Shown one piece after another: positions 14,882-24,661 of a stretch of DNA of 51,298 nt. Under the pieces are notes generated by a model. It saw nothing but the letters and a program-made list of their open reading frames with translations. It was not told the origin of the DNA and did no database searches. This DNA is from a bacterium (GTDB lineage: Bacteria > KSB1 > UBA2214): the NCBI GenBank assembly GCA_029560815.1, contig JAKQKF010000278.1, forward strand, positions 1-51,298, given 5' to 3'. Position 1 is the stretch's first letter. Each line of letters opens with the position of its first letter. The translations under genes and the position numbers were made by a program.

Positions 14882-17242
14882 ATGAAGCAAAAAGCATTTT
14901 TATATGGTGCCGCAGGGCTGGGGCTCCTGCTGACGCTGCTGATCGTAATCCCTCCCTCCGCCGCGCGTCTGGACAGCAGCCGGCTCCATTCCCGGCGCAT
15001 CTATGACGACCGCGGCAGGCTGCTGCGCGAGGTGCTGTCGGATGAAGAGGGGCGGGGCGCCTGGATACCCCTGCACGAGATGGGGCCGGATATCGCGGCG
15101 GCGATCGTCGCTATCGAGGACAAGCGCTTCTTCAGCCATCCCGGCATCGATCCTTTAGCTCTTCTCCGGGCGGCCTGGCTGAATCTGCGCGGCGGCGAGG
15201 TGCTCTCCGGCGGCTCGACCCTGACCCAGCAGCTGGCGCGGCAGATCTATCATCTGCCGCGGCGATGGTACGTCAAGCCGGCCGAAGCCCTGTTCGCCCT
15301 GCGCCTGGAGCTCTGGTTGAGCAAGGAGCAGATCCTCGAGCACTATCTCAACCGCGCCCCCTTCGGCAATCAGCTCTTTGGCGTGGCGGCGGCGAGCCGG
15401 ATCTATTTTCAGCAGCCCGCCAGTCAGCTCTCTCTGGCGGAAGCGGCCTTTCTGGCCGGACTGCCGCAGTCGCCGAGCGGCTACAATCCCTATACCAGCA
15501 TGGCGCGCGCGCGGGAACGCCAGCTGCGGGTTCTGGCGGCGATGCGAAGGCAGGAGGTGATTTCGGTCGAGCGCTGCAGCGACGCCTCTGCGCAGCCGAT
15601 CGAGGTGGCTGCGCGCCGGAGCGTCTTTGCGGCCCCCCATTTCTGTCAGATGGTGCTGGAGCAGAGCGGAGCGGACCAGTACGAGATTCATACCACCCTC
15701 AACAGCACTTTGCAGTCCCGTGTCGAACAGCTGGTGGATGGCCATCTCGCCCAGCTCTCCGCGAATCATGTCACCAATGCCGCGGTGCTGGTCCTTGAAA
15801 ATAACAGCGGTGCGGTCAAGGCCTGGGTGGGATCGCGCAACTTTTTTGACGCCCTTCATCAGGGACAGGTGGACGGCGTGCGCAGCCTGCGGCAGCCCGG
15901 CTCGGCGATCAAACCTTTCACCTATGCCCTGGCCCTCGAGAACGGTTTTACGGCCGCTTCCCTGCTCGCTGACATGGAGAGCTATGCGGGCGGGGAGGGG
16001 GGCGGTGCGTTGGTCCATAACTATGACGAAAAGTATCACGGTCCGGTGCGCGTGCGCACCGCTCTGGCCTGCTCCTATAATGTCGCCACTGTGCGGCTGC
16101 TCGAGGCCCTCGGCGTCGATTTGCTGCTTGAGAGGCTGCACCAGGCCGGTTTCACCACCCTGCAAAAGCCGGCCTCATTCTACGGGCCGGGATTGACTCT
16201 CGGCAATGGCGAGGTCTCCCTGAGCGAGCTGACCAACGCCTATCGCGCCCTCGCCAATGGCGGGCTTTTGCGCCCGATCCATTTTCTCAGCGACCAGGCT
16301 GCCGGGGAAGCCCTGGCGGAGGGGGAAGAGGGGGCGGGCGGGGAGCTGAACGGTCTCCGTGCCTTTTCCCGGAGCGCCGCCTTCATTATCAGTGACATCC
16401 TCAGCGACCCTCATGCGCGGGCGCCGGCCTTCGGCCTCGGCGGTCCGCTCCATCTGCCCTTCCCCTGCGCCGCCAAGACGGGGACGACCAAGGATTTCCG
16501 CGACAACTGGACGGCCGGGTATACGACCGCCTATACGGTGGGGGTCTGGGTGGGCAATTTCGACGGGCAGCCGATGGAGAAGATCAGCGGGATTACCGGT
16601 GCGGCGCCGCTCTTCCGCGACATCATGCTCGAGCTGCATGCCGGCTTTGATCCGGCGCCCTTTCCCGTGCCGCCGGGCCTGGTGCAGAGCCCCATCTGCC
16701 CGGTATCCGGACAGCGGCCGTCGGCCTCCTGTCCCGGAAGTGCGGAGGAATGGTTCATCGCCGGCACCGAACCCCGTTCTGGATGCAGCGTCCATCGCCG
16801 TGTGGCGCTCGACCGCCGCAGCGGCCTGCCGGCGACGCCGGCCACACCGCGCGCCGAGATCAAGGAGATGCTCTATGAGGTGTGGCCGCCGGAATACCGG
16901 GGCTGGATGGCGGCCAATGATCTGCCTTTGCCTCCGGTTTCCACTTCCGCCGCCGCAGGGGCAGGGGAGCCGCGGCTGGCCATCACCTTCCCGAAAGATG
17001 GCGATATCCTGCGCATTGATCCGGTTCTGCGCCGGGAGTATCAGACCATTCTTCTCGAAGCGGTTGTGCCGGAGGGCATTGGCGAGATCGAGTGGATGAT
17101 CGGCGACAGCACGCTGGCGCGCAGACGCAGCCCCTTTCGCCTGCGCTGGCCGTTGACTCCCGGCAGTCACCGCCTGGTTGTGCGCGGCCACGGCCGTGAC
17201 GGGCCGGTATGCAGCGATCCGGTCACCTTTCAGGTCCTTTGA
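14882..17242 (+). CDS. pbpC: Penicillin-binding protein 1C (glycosyltransferase/transpeptidase)
   Basis: A bifunctional peptidoglycan synthase of 786 residues. An N-terminal membrane anchor (about 8-24) is followed by a GT51 glycosyltransferase with EDKRFFSHPGID, GGSTLTQQLARQIYHL, YLNRAPFG and LSLAEAAFLAGLPQSPSGYNP. The transpeptidase has SxxK in QPGSAIKPF, SxN in ACSYNVATVRLL and KTG in AAKTGTTKDFRDNW. The C-terminus (about 700-786, ITFPKDGDIL...) matches the immunoglobulin-like BiPBP_C domain that marks the PBP1C subgroup. I chose the ATG at 14882; an upstream in-frame TTG at 14825 lacks support. The alpha-2-macroglobulin partner often found beside pbpC is absent; instead RseC-like and PorU-like genes follow. 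Confidence 0.92.
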   Translation: MKQKAFLYGAAGLGLLLTLLIVIPPSAARLDSSRLHSRRIYDDRGRLLREVLSDEEGRGAWIPLHEMGPDIAAAIVAIEDKRFFSHPGIDPLALLRAAWLNLRGGEVLSGGSTLTQQLARQIYHLPRRWYVKPAEALFALRLELWLSKEQILEHYLNRAPFGNQLFGVAAASRIYFQQPASQLSLAEAAFLAGLPQSPSGYNPYTSMARARERQLRVLAAMRRQEVISVERCSDASAQPIEVAARRSVFAAPHFCQMVLEQSGADQYEIHTTLNSTLQSRVEQLVDGHLAQLSANHVTNAAVLVLENNSGAVKAWVGSRNFFDALHQGQVDGVRSLRQPGSAIKPFTYALALENGFTAASLLADMESYAGGEGGGALVHNYDEKYHGPVRVRTALACSYNVATVRLLEALGVDLLLERLHQAGFTTLQKPASFYGPGLTLGNGEVSLSELTNAYRALANGGLLRPIHFLSDQAAGEALAEGEEGAGGELNGLRAFSRSAAFIISDILSDPHARAPAFGLGGPLHLPFPCAAKTGTTKDFRDNWTAGYTTAYTVGVWVGNFDGQPMEKISGITGAAPLFRDIMLELHAGFDPAPFPVPPGLVQSPICPVSGQRPSASCPGSAEEWFIAGTEPRSGCSVHRRVALDRRSGLPATPATPRAEIKEMLYEVWPPEYRGWMAANDLPLPPVSTSAAAGAGEPRLAITFPKDGDILRIDPVLRREYQTILLEAVVPEGIGEIEWMIGDSTLARRRSPFRLRWPLTPGSHRLVVRGHGRDGPVCSDPVTFQVL

Positions 17243-17309
17243 GCCGGTGGAACAAAGCCCGGATGGGGGATGTTACACTTCTATACTCTTTTTTGACGGG
17301 ATGAAAGCA

Positions 17310-17771
17310 ATGCGGGAAACAGGAGTCGTTCTCTCCAATCGCGGCATGGTGGCGCAGGTGCGGATACTGCGTTCGCCGCAGTGCGCGGGATGTCATGGCT
17401 GCATCGAGTTGGGGGAGCCGCAGGAGCGCATCATCGAGGCGGAGAATGAAATCGGCGCGCCGGCCGGCAGTGTGATCGAGTGCGAAATCGCTTCCGGGCA
17501 GGTCATTGGCCACACCCTTCTCGTCTTTCTTTTTCCTCTTTTCGGCATGGCGGCCGGCTATTACGCCGCTATCACCTGGCGTCCGCAAGTCTGGCCCGCC
17601 GGTGAGGGGATCGGCATCGCCGGGGCATTCACCGGGTTGGCGCTGGCTTTCGTGCTGGTCCGGCTCTTCGACAAATTATGGGGAAAGAAGCATCCCACCA
17701 CCGGCCGCGTCTGCGGTTATGCCGGGGCCGGGGCGGAGGAAGGGGATTCATTCTCCTGCCCTCAAAACTAA
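17310..17771 (+). CDS. RseC/MucC-family membrane protein
   Basis: A 153-residue protein of the SoxR-reducing/RseC type. A short N-terminal beta domain carries a cysteine cluster (CAGCHGC, about residues 22-28), then two transmembrane helices follow (HTLLVFLFPLFGMAAGYYAA and GIGIAGAFTGLALAFVLVRLF), then a short basic tail with Cys residues. In Proteobacteria RseC modulates the sigma-E response and takes part in reducing the SoxR iron-sulfur cluster; here the partner is unknown. The ATG at 17310 has GACGGG at proper spacing; an ATG at 17301 is an alternative. It lies between pbpC and the PorU-like gene with gaps of about 70 and 30 bp, so co-transcription is likely. Confidence 0.78.
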   Translation: MRETGVVLSNRGMVAQVRILRSPQCAGCHGCIELGEPQERIIEAENEIGAPAGSVIECEIASGQVIGHTLLVFLFPLFGMAAGYYAAITWRPQVWPAGEGIGIAGAFTGLALAFVLVRLFDKLWGKKHPTTGRVCGYAGAGAEEGDSFSCPQN

Positions 17772-17800
17772 AACTTATGGAATTACCGGACAGGATCAGC

Positions 17801-20800
17801 ATGCGTCGATATATTCTTTTTGCTTTATTGAGTTTCTTGCCGGCGGCCCTTTGGGCTGCGGGGACGCAGGGCGTCCACGTGCTCTCCAGTTCAGGCAGCC
17901 AGCTCGTGCTTGAGTTCGTCCCCGAGAACTGGCGCATGGACTCGGTGCGCGTTGACGGGCAGCTCTATCAGAATTACCTGTTCAGCGGGGCGGAGCTGAC
18001 CGGCACGCCGGGTGCGCCGCAGCTGCCCGCCCGGACGGTGGTCGCCGGCATTCCGCCTGCGGGCGGGGTTGCGCTGCGCATCCTCTCGGCCGAGTATGAG
18101 ACGCGTTCTTCCACGGTGCTGCCGATGGGGCGGATCGTCCCGGATGGCCAGTTGACGAGAACCGACTACCGGCGGGACGCAGCGGAGTATGGCCGTCAGG
18201 AGTATGCGCCCGATATCGTCCGCATCGCCGAACCGGAGGATTTCAGGGGGCAGCGCACGGTGAAAGTGACCTTCCACCCTTTGCAGGCCTCGCCGGCTAA
18301 CCGCCAGGTGCGTCTCTACCGGCGCATCGTCGCGGAACTCACTTTTTCACCCGCCGTGCAGAGGAACAGCCTCTCCGCCACCGGAGCTGCTGAGGATGGC
18401 CTGCTGCGGAATCTGCTGGTCAACGCAGAGCAGGCGCGGGCGTGGCGGACGAACGAAGCGGTAAAGCTGGCGAAAACAGTCCGGACCCTCTTTCCGGGCG
18501 ACAACTGGTACAAGATCATCATCCGCGGCGATGGCACCGGCGGCAGGGAGGGATTGTACAAGATCACCACGGCGGCTCTGAGTCAGGCGGGCGTACCCAT
18601 CGCCTCGGTGGATCCGGCCACCATCCAGCTCTTCAATAACGGCGGTCGTGAGCTGCCGGAAAACGTCTCCGCCGCCAGGCCAGATTCGCTTGTCGAAAAC
18701 GCCATCCTCGTGAATGGAGAGTCGGACGGCCGTCTGGACAGCGGGGACTTTATTCTTTTCTACGGCCGTTCGCTGGAAGGAAAATACTATTCCAGCTCGG
18801 ACGGCAAGTACCGCCACTATATCAACCGCTATGGCTATGACAACGTCTACTGGCTCACTTTCGGGCTCACCCGGGGCAAGAGGATGCAAAGCCGCACCTC
18901 ACTGCCGGTCATCGGCGAAGCCGAAAGCAGCTTCCGCGATCTGGCCTTCAACGAGGAAGACCGCGCCAATATCTACAAGTCCGGCTCCGACTGGCTTGGA
19001 TTCGAGCTGGCGAGGGACAAGAATATCTATTCGCAATCCTTTTCCCTGCCGGGCGCGGTGCCGCAGGCGGCGGCTGTTTTCCGCTTCCAGGTGGCGGGAA
19101 CGACCTCGGGCTCCCATTCCTTCAAGATGAATGCCAATGGCAACAGCCTTGGCCAGCTCAGCCTCTCCGGGCAGCTGAGCGCCTACACTCCCCGCCAGGC
19201 CGAGTTCACCTCTGCAGGGGTGCTTCTCGATGGCGGTAATACCTTGGGGATCGAGTACGGTGCGACCTCGGACATCAGTCAGGCTTACGTCGACTGGGTG
19301 GAGGTCGAGTATCAGCGCAGATTCCAGCCTGCCGGCGACCAGCTCATTTTCAATTCCCCCCTGCGCGCGGGCGTCGCGCTCTATGAGATCGGCAATTTTG
19401 AACGTGCCGAGATTGCGGTCTATGACATCACCTCCTTCCACGAGGTGAGCGTCATAGAGGGCGCACAGATCGCCGGTGCGAAGATCCGCTTTTCAGATGA
19501 GGTCAACGACCAGAGTCCGCGCCGTTACCTGGCTGTGACCCCGGCCGCCTATATGGCGGTGACAGAGATCCGGCGGGATCCCTCCTCCGATCTGCGCCGT
19601 CCCCGCGACGTCGACTATATCATCGTCACCCACGACAATTTCTATCAGCAGGCCAGCCAGCTTGAAAGCCTGCGCGAGGACTGGAACTCCAGCGACCGCC
19701 TCGAGACCGAGGTGGTCAAGATCTCGGATGTTTTCGATGAATTCAGCTGGGGTTTGACCGATCCGGTCGCCCTGCGCGATTTCCTCGCCTATGCCTACAC
19801 CAACTGGGGAGCCCCCGGGTATGTCCTGCTCTTCGGCGACGGCCACTATGATTTTCGTAATATCTATCGCTATAGCACGCCCAATCTGATCCCCCCCTAC
19901 GAGAGTCCGGAGACCTCCGAGATCGCGTCGCGCACCAGCGACGACTGGTTCACCTACCTCAAGGGGTCCAACAACGGCATGCAGATGGCCATCGGGCGGC
20001 TGCCGGTGCAGACGGTCGATGAAGCGCAGGGCGTGGTCACCAAACTGATCGAGTATGAGACCAAATCGCTGGCGGAGGAGTGGCGCAAAACCGTGACCAT
20101 CGTCGGGGATGACGAGCTGGTCTCCGGCGGCAAGGGGGAGGAACTCGAGCACACACGGCAGGCGGAGTGGCTGGCGGAGCGTTATGTGCCCGCAGCCCTG
20201 AATGTCGAAAAGATCTACCTGATGGAATTTCCGGCGGTGCGCACAGCCAGCATCTCGGGAGTGACCAAGCCGCAGGCGAGCGCCGCTTTTATCGACCGCG
20301 TCAACCAGGGCAGCCTGATCGTCAATTTCATCGGTCACGGTGCCGACGAACTGCTCACACACGAGAACATCTTTAACCTCTCGACCGATTTTGACAAGGT
20401 CCAGAATGCCCGGCGCTATGCACTCTGGATCGCCTCGACCTGCGAGTTCGCCTACTGGGACCAGCCGCAGAAGCAGAGCTTCGCCGAATATCTGGTCAGT
20501 GCGACGGGACGCGGGGCTATCGGCATGATCTCCTCGACGCGGCTGGTCTATTCGAGCGAAAATGCCACCCTGAATTACAACATCTTCAACTATCTTTTCA
20601 GCGGCTACGAGTCTTCGGGCAAGGTCGCCCGCGTCGGCGATGCCCTGATGCTGGCCAAGCGGGGTTCGTCGGCCAGCCAGCTCAACAATGAAAAGTTTGT
20701 CCTGCTCGGCGATCCGGCCATGCGCCTGGCGGCGCCGCGTTATCGAGCCAGTGTCGACACCCTGTCGCCGGGCGCCACCCTGCAGGCGCTGACCCACTTT

Positions 20801-21784
20801 ACAGTCAAGGGCAGCGTGGTGAAAGAGGGCGCCTCATGGCAGGATTTCGATGGCACGCTGCAGCTGCGGGTTTTCGACGCCCGCAAGCCGCGCACCTACG
20901 TCAGCGAGGGCGGCTCAACCGTCAATTATATTCTGCCTGGCAACACCATCTTCCGCGGCACCGCTGTGAGCGGGGCCGGCCGTTTCAGCGCTCAATTCAT
21001 CGTGCCCAAGGACATCTCCTACGGCGGCAGCGACGGACGCATCAGTCTCTATTTCTGGAGCCCGGAAGGCGACGGCACCGGCTACATGAATAATTTGATG
21101 GTGGACGGCTCGGCGATGGGGTTGATCGACCGCGAGGGGCCGATGATCAAGGTCCATTTCGGCAACCCCTCCTTTGCTTCGGGCGATTTCACCACCAGCA
21201 ATCCCCTCCTCCACGTCCAGATCAGCGATTCCCTGAGCGGCGTCAATATCGCCGGTGACATCGGTCATCAGATCATCATGACTCTGGACGACGGCGAGGG
21301 CAGAAACATCACAGAATATTTCCAGTATTATAAAGGCAGTTATACCTCCGGTGAGCTCCAGTATTTGCTCGCGCAGCTTGCGCCGGGGCGCCATACCCTT
21401 TCGCTCAAGGCCTGGGACAACTCCAACAACTCCAACATCGCAGAGATCGAGTTCGTGGTGGTGGCCGAATCGGATCTGACCCTGGGCAATCTCCTCAACT
21501 ACCCCAATCCGATGACGGATCGTACCCAGTTCACTTTTGAGGTGAGCCGGGATGCGGAGGTCACGCTTCAGCTCTACACCGTCGCCGGCCGGCTGGTGCG
21601 CAGGTTCCCGGCGATGCAGGCCGAGGTGGGATTTAATATTTATCCTGAAGTGTGGGATGGAACGGATGCGGAAGGGGATCCGGTGGCCAACGGGGTCTAT
21701 CTGTACCGGGTGCACGCCCGCAGCACCGGCCAGGAGGGGGCGGCCGGAGTTGATGCTGTGGGCAAGGTGATCGTGGCGCGTTGA
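17801..21784 (+). CDS. porU: PorU-like type IX secretion sortase (peptidase C25, gingipain fold)
   Basis: A 1327-residue secreted protein. A signal peptide (MRRYILFALLSFLPAALWAA) is followed by a long beta-rich N-terminal region. The C25 caspase-like domain begins near residue 600 (DYIIVTHDNFYQQA, LLFGDGHYDFRN, IGRLPVQTVDEA). The catalytic dyad is His846 in NFIGHGADELLTHE and Cys881 in IASTCEFAYWD. Beta domains follow, ending in a FlgD-like C-terminal part with NLLNYPNPMTDRTQF and NGVYLYRVH. In Porphyromonas, PorU removes the C-terminal signals of type IX cargo and attaches the cargo to the surface; such cargo (proteins A and D) is encoded about 8-13 kb upstream. Start ATG 17801 has AGGA at 17792-17795. 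It is convergent with the kinase gene 22 bp away. Confidence 0.88.
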   Translation: MRRYILFALLSFLPAALWAAGTQGVHVLSSSGSQLVLEFVPENWRMDSVRVDGQLYQNYLFSGAELTGTPGAPQLPARTVVAGIPPAGGVALRILSAEYETRSSTVLPMGRIVPDGQLTRTDYRRDAAEYGRQEYAPDIVRIAEPEDFRGQRTVKVTFHPLQASPANRQVRLYRRIVAELTFSPAVQRNSLSATGAAEDGLLRNLLVNAEQARAWRTNEAVKLAKTVRTLFPGDNWYKIIIRGDGTGGREGLYKITTAALSQAGVPIASVDPATIQLFNNGGRELPENVSAARPDSLVENAILVNGESDGRLDSGDFILFYGRSLEGKYYSSSDGKYRHYINRYGYDNVYWLTFGLTRGKRMQSRTSLPVIGEAESSFRDLAFNEEDRANIYKSGSDWLGFELARDKNIYSQSFSLPGAVPQAAAVFRFQVAGTTSGSHSFKMNANGNSLGQLSLSGQLSAYTPRQAEFTSAGVLLDGGNTLGIEYGATSDISQAYVDWVEVEYQRRFQPAGDQLIFNSPLRAGVALYEIGNFERAEIAVYDITSFHEVSVIEGAQIAGAKIRFSDEVNDQSPRRYLAVTPAAYMAVTEIRRDPSSDLRRPRDVDYIIVTHDNFYQQASQLESLREDWNSSDRLETEVVKISDVFDEFSWGLTDPVALRDFLAYAYTNWGAPGYVLLFGDGHYDFRNIYRYSTPNLIPPYESPETSEIASRTSDDWFTYLKGSNNGMQMAIGRLPVQTVDEAQGVVTKLIEYETKSLAEEWRKTVTIVGDDELVSGGKGEELEHTRQAEWLAERYVPAALNVEKIYLMEFPAVRTASISGVTKPQASAAFIDRVNQGSLIVNFIGHGADELLTHENIFNLSTDFDKVQNARRYALWIASTCEFAYWDQPQKQSFAEYLVSATGRGAIGMISSTRLVYSSENATLNYNIFNYLFSGYESSGKVARVGDALMLAKRGSSASQLNNEKFVLLGDPAMRLAAPRYRASVDTLSPGATLQALTHFTVKGSVVKEGASWQDFDGTLQLRVFDARKPRTYVSEGGSTVNYILPGNTIFRGTAVSGAGRFSAQFIVPKDISYGGSDGRISLYFWSPEGDGTGYMNNLMVDGSAMGLIDREGPMIKVHFGNPSFASGDFTTSNPLLHVQISDSLSGVNIAGDIGHQIIMTLDDGEGRNITEYFQYYKGSYTSGELQYLLAQLAPGRHTLSLKAWDNSNNSNIAEIEFVVVAESDLTLGNLLNYPNPMTDRTQFTFEVSRDAEVTLQLYTVAGRLVRRFPAMQAEVGFNIYPEVWDGTDAEGDPVANGVYLYRVHARSTGQEGAAGVDAVGKVIVAR

Positions 21785-21806
21785 GGGGGATACGGCTGCG
21801 GCCGGA

Positions 21807-24083
21807 TCAGTTCTGGTCCAGCACGTCGCGCACTTTTTTGGTGATATTCTCGAGGGTGAAGGGTTTGGCGATAAAGGCTACTGTCTCCCGGTCGACGTTT
21901 TCGTGGGCCATGAGCACATCGCTGGCGTAACCGGACATGTAAAGAACTTTAAGGCCGGGGTTGGTGCTGCGGAGCCGCTCGGCCAGCTCAGCCCCGCCCA
22001 TTTGCGGCATGACCACATCGGTCAGCAGCAGATCGATGGGTTGTTTGGATCGTTCACTGGCGATCAAGGCCTCCCCCGCCAGGGCCGCTTCGATGACCTT
22101 GTAGCCCTGCAGTTGCAGCATGCGGGAGGTGAGCACCCGCACATCCTCCTCATCCTCGACCAGTAAAATAGTCTCCTTCCCCCTCGGCAGAGTATCATAA
22201 ACGGAGCGCAGGTCGGTCTCCACGGCGGCTTCGGCCACCAGCGGCAGAAAGATCTTGAAGAGCGTTCCCTTGCCCACCTCACTGTAACACTCCACATGGC
22301 CTTTATTCTGGCGAACGATCCCGAAGACGGTCGGCAAACCCAATCCGGTGCCCTGATCCTTGGTGGTGAAAAAGGGCTCGAAAATGCGCGCCTGGGTCGC
22401 CTCGTTCATGCCGTCACCATTGTCCTGCACCGAGAGCAGCATGTACTCGCCGGGGGTGGCGTCGATATGGTTGCGGCAGTACTTCTGGTCGAGGGTGACC
22501 CGGTCGGTTTCGATGATGAGCTTTCCGCCCCTGGGCATGGCATCGCGTGCGTTCACCACCAGGTTGACGATGATCTGCTCCACTTCCGCCGGATCGGCCT
22601 TGATGTTGCCGGTGCCCTCCTTGAAGCGGGTGACCAGATCGATGTTTTCATTGACCAGCCGTTTCAACACGCTCACCATGTCGATGAGGGTGGCGTTGAG
22701 ATCGATCACCTTCTGCTCCATCGGGGTGCGGCGGCTGAAGGCGAGCAGCTGTTTGGTGTGGGTGGAGGCGCGTGCGCAGGCCTTGATGATCTGCTGCACA
22801 TGGCCATAGAGCGGATCGCTGGGCACGATAGATTTGATCATCAGCTCGGAGTAGCCGTTGATGATGGTGAGGAGATTGTTGAAATCGTGGGCTACGCCGC
22901 CGGCGAGGCGGCCGATGGCATCCATCTTCTCGGCGTGATAGACCTGTTTCTGCAGATCGATTTCGTGGGTCACATCGCGCTTGACCGCGACGTAGCTGAT
23001 GATTTGTCCCCCCCTCTCCTTGATGGGCGAAATGGTCGCCTCTTCCTCGAAGAGGGTGCCGTCCTTGCGTTTGTTGATAAAGTGGCCGTGCCAGCTTTTG
23101 CCACTCATCAGGGTGGTCCAGATCTCCCGGTAAAAACCAGCGTCATGCTTGCCGCTGTGGAGAATATTCGGTTTCTTGCCGAGGACCTCATCCTTGTCGT
23201 AGCCGGTGACGCGCTCGAAGGCGGGATTGACGTAGAGGATCCTGTTTTCGACGTCGGTGATCATGATGCTTTCGGCCGCCTGTTCGATGGCGATGACCAG
23301 GCGCAAGTGATCCTCTTCGGAGCGTTTGCGGTCGCTGATATCATGCGCGAAGCAGAGGACAAAATCCTGATTGTCGAGCTGGTAGTCATTGAGGGTGAGT
23401 TCGACGGGGATGATCTGCCCCGATTTGGTGCTGAGGCGGCTTTCGAAGGTGGCGGCATGGCGGCTGGCCATGCTCTTGAGGAGTACCTTCCATTTTTCCG
23501 GCACCAGGTTGGGATCGACAGCCGAGATCGAGAGAGCGCCCAGTTCAGGCATGGTATAGCCGAGCATCTTCAGGCCGGCTTCATTGGCGAGGGCGAAGCG
23601 GCCCTCGTGATTGAGCCAAAAGATGGCGACAGCGGCGTGGTCGACGGCGAATTTGGTGAAGCGCAGGGCTTTTTCGATGCGCCGGGTGCGCCGTTCCTGT
23701 TCCTTTTTTTCGATGGCCTCGCGTGCAGAGGCGGCCAGACGGAAAATATGGGCGGATTGGATGACATCGGCGGCGCCGGCCTTCATGCAGGCCACGGCCA
23801 TTTCACTGTCGAGGCTGCCGGAGAGCACGATCAGGGGGATATCGAGATGATGCTCCTCAAGGTGGGCGAGAGCCTGCAGGGCATCGAAAGCGGGGAGGAA
23901 ATAATTGGCGATGATGATATCGGGTTTGCCCGCCAGCGCCTGGGAGAAGCCCTTGGCGGAACTGACACGTACCCATTCCCCGAGCAGACCGGCGTTCTTG
24001 AACTCACGCGCGATGATCTCGGCCTGCTGGGCCTCTTCCTCGATGATAACAAGCCGGAAAGCGCTCTCCATTGCTGATCCCAT
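21807..24083 (-). CDS. Hybrid sensor histidine kinase (degenerate REC - PAS - PAS - HK - REC)
   Basis: A 758-residue cytosolic two-component protein without membrane helices. Order: a receiver-like domain about 9-125; PAS about 145-260 (FWLNHEGRFALANEAGLKM); PAS/PAC about 270-380 (ILYVNPAFERVTGYDKDEV); HisKA with His399 in GGVAHDFNNLL; an HATPase domain with NLVVNARDAMPRGG, DNGDGM and GTGLGL; and a C-terminal receiver with acceptor Asp689 (LLTDVVMPQMGG). In the N-terminal receiver the acceptor Asp is replaced by Asn60 (IIIANYFLP) and the conserved Lys is missing, so it is probably a signal-input or docking domain. It starts 15 bp after lspA and may be co-transcribed. The ligand and output partner are unknown. 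Confidence 0.88.
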   Translation of the reverse strand: MGSAMESAFRLVIIEEEAQQAEIIAREFKNAGLLGEWVRVSSAKGFSQALAGKPDIIIANYFLPAFDALQALAHLEEHHLDIPLIVLSGSLDSEMAVACMKAGAADVIQSAHIFRLAASAREAIEKKEQERRTRRIEKALRFTKFAVDHAAVAIFWLNHEGRFALANEAGLKMLGYTMPELGALSISAVDPNLVPEKWKVLLKSMASRHAATFESRLSTKSGQIIPVELTLNDYQLDNQDFVLCFAHDISDRKRSEEDHLRLVIAIEQAAESIMITDVENRILYVNPAFERVTGYDKDEVLGKKPNILHSGKHDAGFYREIWTTLMSGKSWHGHFINKRKDGTLFEEEATISPIKERGGQIISYVAVKRDVTHEIDLQKQVYHAEKMDAIGRLAGGVAHDFNNLLTIINGYSELMIKSIVPSDPLYGHVQQIIKACARASTHTKQLLAFSRRTPMEQKVIDLNATLIDMVSVLKRLVNENIDLVTRFKEGTGNIKADPAEVEQIIVNLVVNARDAMPRGGKLIIETDRVTLDQKYCRNHIDATPGEYMLLSVQDNGDGMNEATQARIFEPFFTTKDQGTGLGLPTVFGIVRQNKGHVECYSEVGKGTLFKIFLPLVAEAAVETDLRSVYDTLPRGKETILLVEDEEDVRVLTSRMLQLQGYKVIEAALAGEALIASERSKQPIDLLLTDVVMPQMGGAELAERLRSTNPGLKVLYMSGYASDVLMAHENVDRETVAFIAKPFTLENITKKVRDVLDQN

Positions 24084-24098
24084 CTCTCCTCGATATGG

Positions 24099-24659
24099 TC
24101 AGCGGATCATTTCCGAGGTATCGCCGGCCCCGGCCTCGACCAGCTGCTCATCCTCTTCGAAAAAAAGGATGTAGACGAGCAGCATGACCATACCGACGCT
24201 GAGGGCAATGTCCGCCACATTGAAAACCGGCCAGCGCTCCAGGCTGTAGCCTGCAAAGGGGATGGAGAAGAGCTTGAAAGCCGGAATGTGAATATCAAAG
24301 AATTCAAAATCGAGAAAATCGACCACCTTGCCGCGGATGATGCGGTCGGTCAGATTGCCGAGGGCGCCGCCAAGGATGATGGTCATCGAAAGCCGCGCCC
24401 ATCGCTGCTGCTCTTTCAGCTTGAAGAGATAGAGCATGATGACGATGCTGGCGACCACCGCGAAGACAGTGAAGAAGAGGTTGTTGCTGATGCGAATTCC
24501 AAAGGCCATGCCGGGATTTTCGACATAGGTCAAACGGAAAAAATCCCCAAGTACCGGAATCGATTCATGGAGACGCATATTTGACGCGACGACCCATTTG
24601 GTCGCCTGATCGAGAATGAAAAGGAAAAGTGAGACCCATAATATGCGGTAGGATTTCAT
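24099..24659 (-). CDS. lspA: Lipoprotein signal peptidase (signal peptidase II)
   Basis: An aspartyl protease of the inner membrane that removes the signal peptide from diacylglyceryl-modified prolipoproteins. It has 186 residues with four transmembrane helices (about 7-23, 60-79, 91-105 and 146-168). The catalytic aspartates are Asp114 in GKVVDFLDF and Asp150 in FNVADIALS; the family blocks NPGMAFG and GGALGNLTDRIIRG are present. The ATG at 24659 lies 2 bp beyond the stop codon of the DksA/TraR gene, so translation is likely coupled. The longer ORF upstream of this ATG overlaps that gene and is not used. The C-terminal tail is acidic. A client is encoded nearby: the deacetylase lipoprotein at 37453. 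Confidence 0.95.
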   Translation of the reverse strand: MKSYRILWVSLFLFILDQATKWVVASNMRLHESIPVLGDFFRLTYVENPGMAFGIRISNNLFFTVFAVVASIVIMLYLFKLKEQQRWARLSMTIILGGALGNLTDRIIRGKVVDFLDFEFFDIHIPAFKLFSIPFAGYSLERWPVFNVADIALSVGMVMLLVYILFFEEDEQLVEAGAGDTSEMIR

Positions 24660-24661
24660 GG

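Noticed and set aside
22296..24077. 593-codon ORF opposite the hybrid histidine kinase
   Set aside because: Composition typical of an antisense frame, and the kinase on the other strand has all expected motifs.
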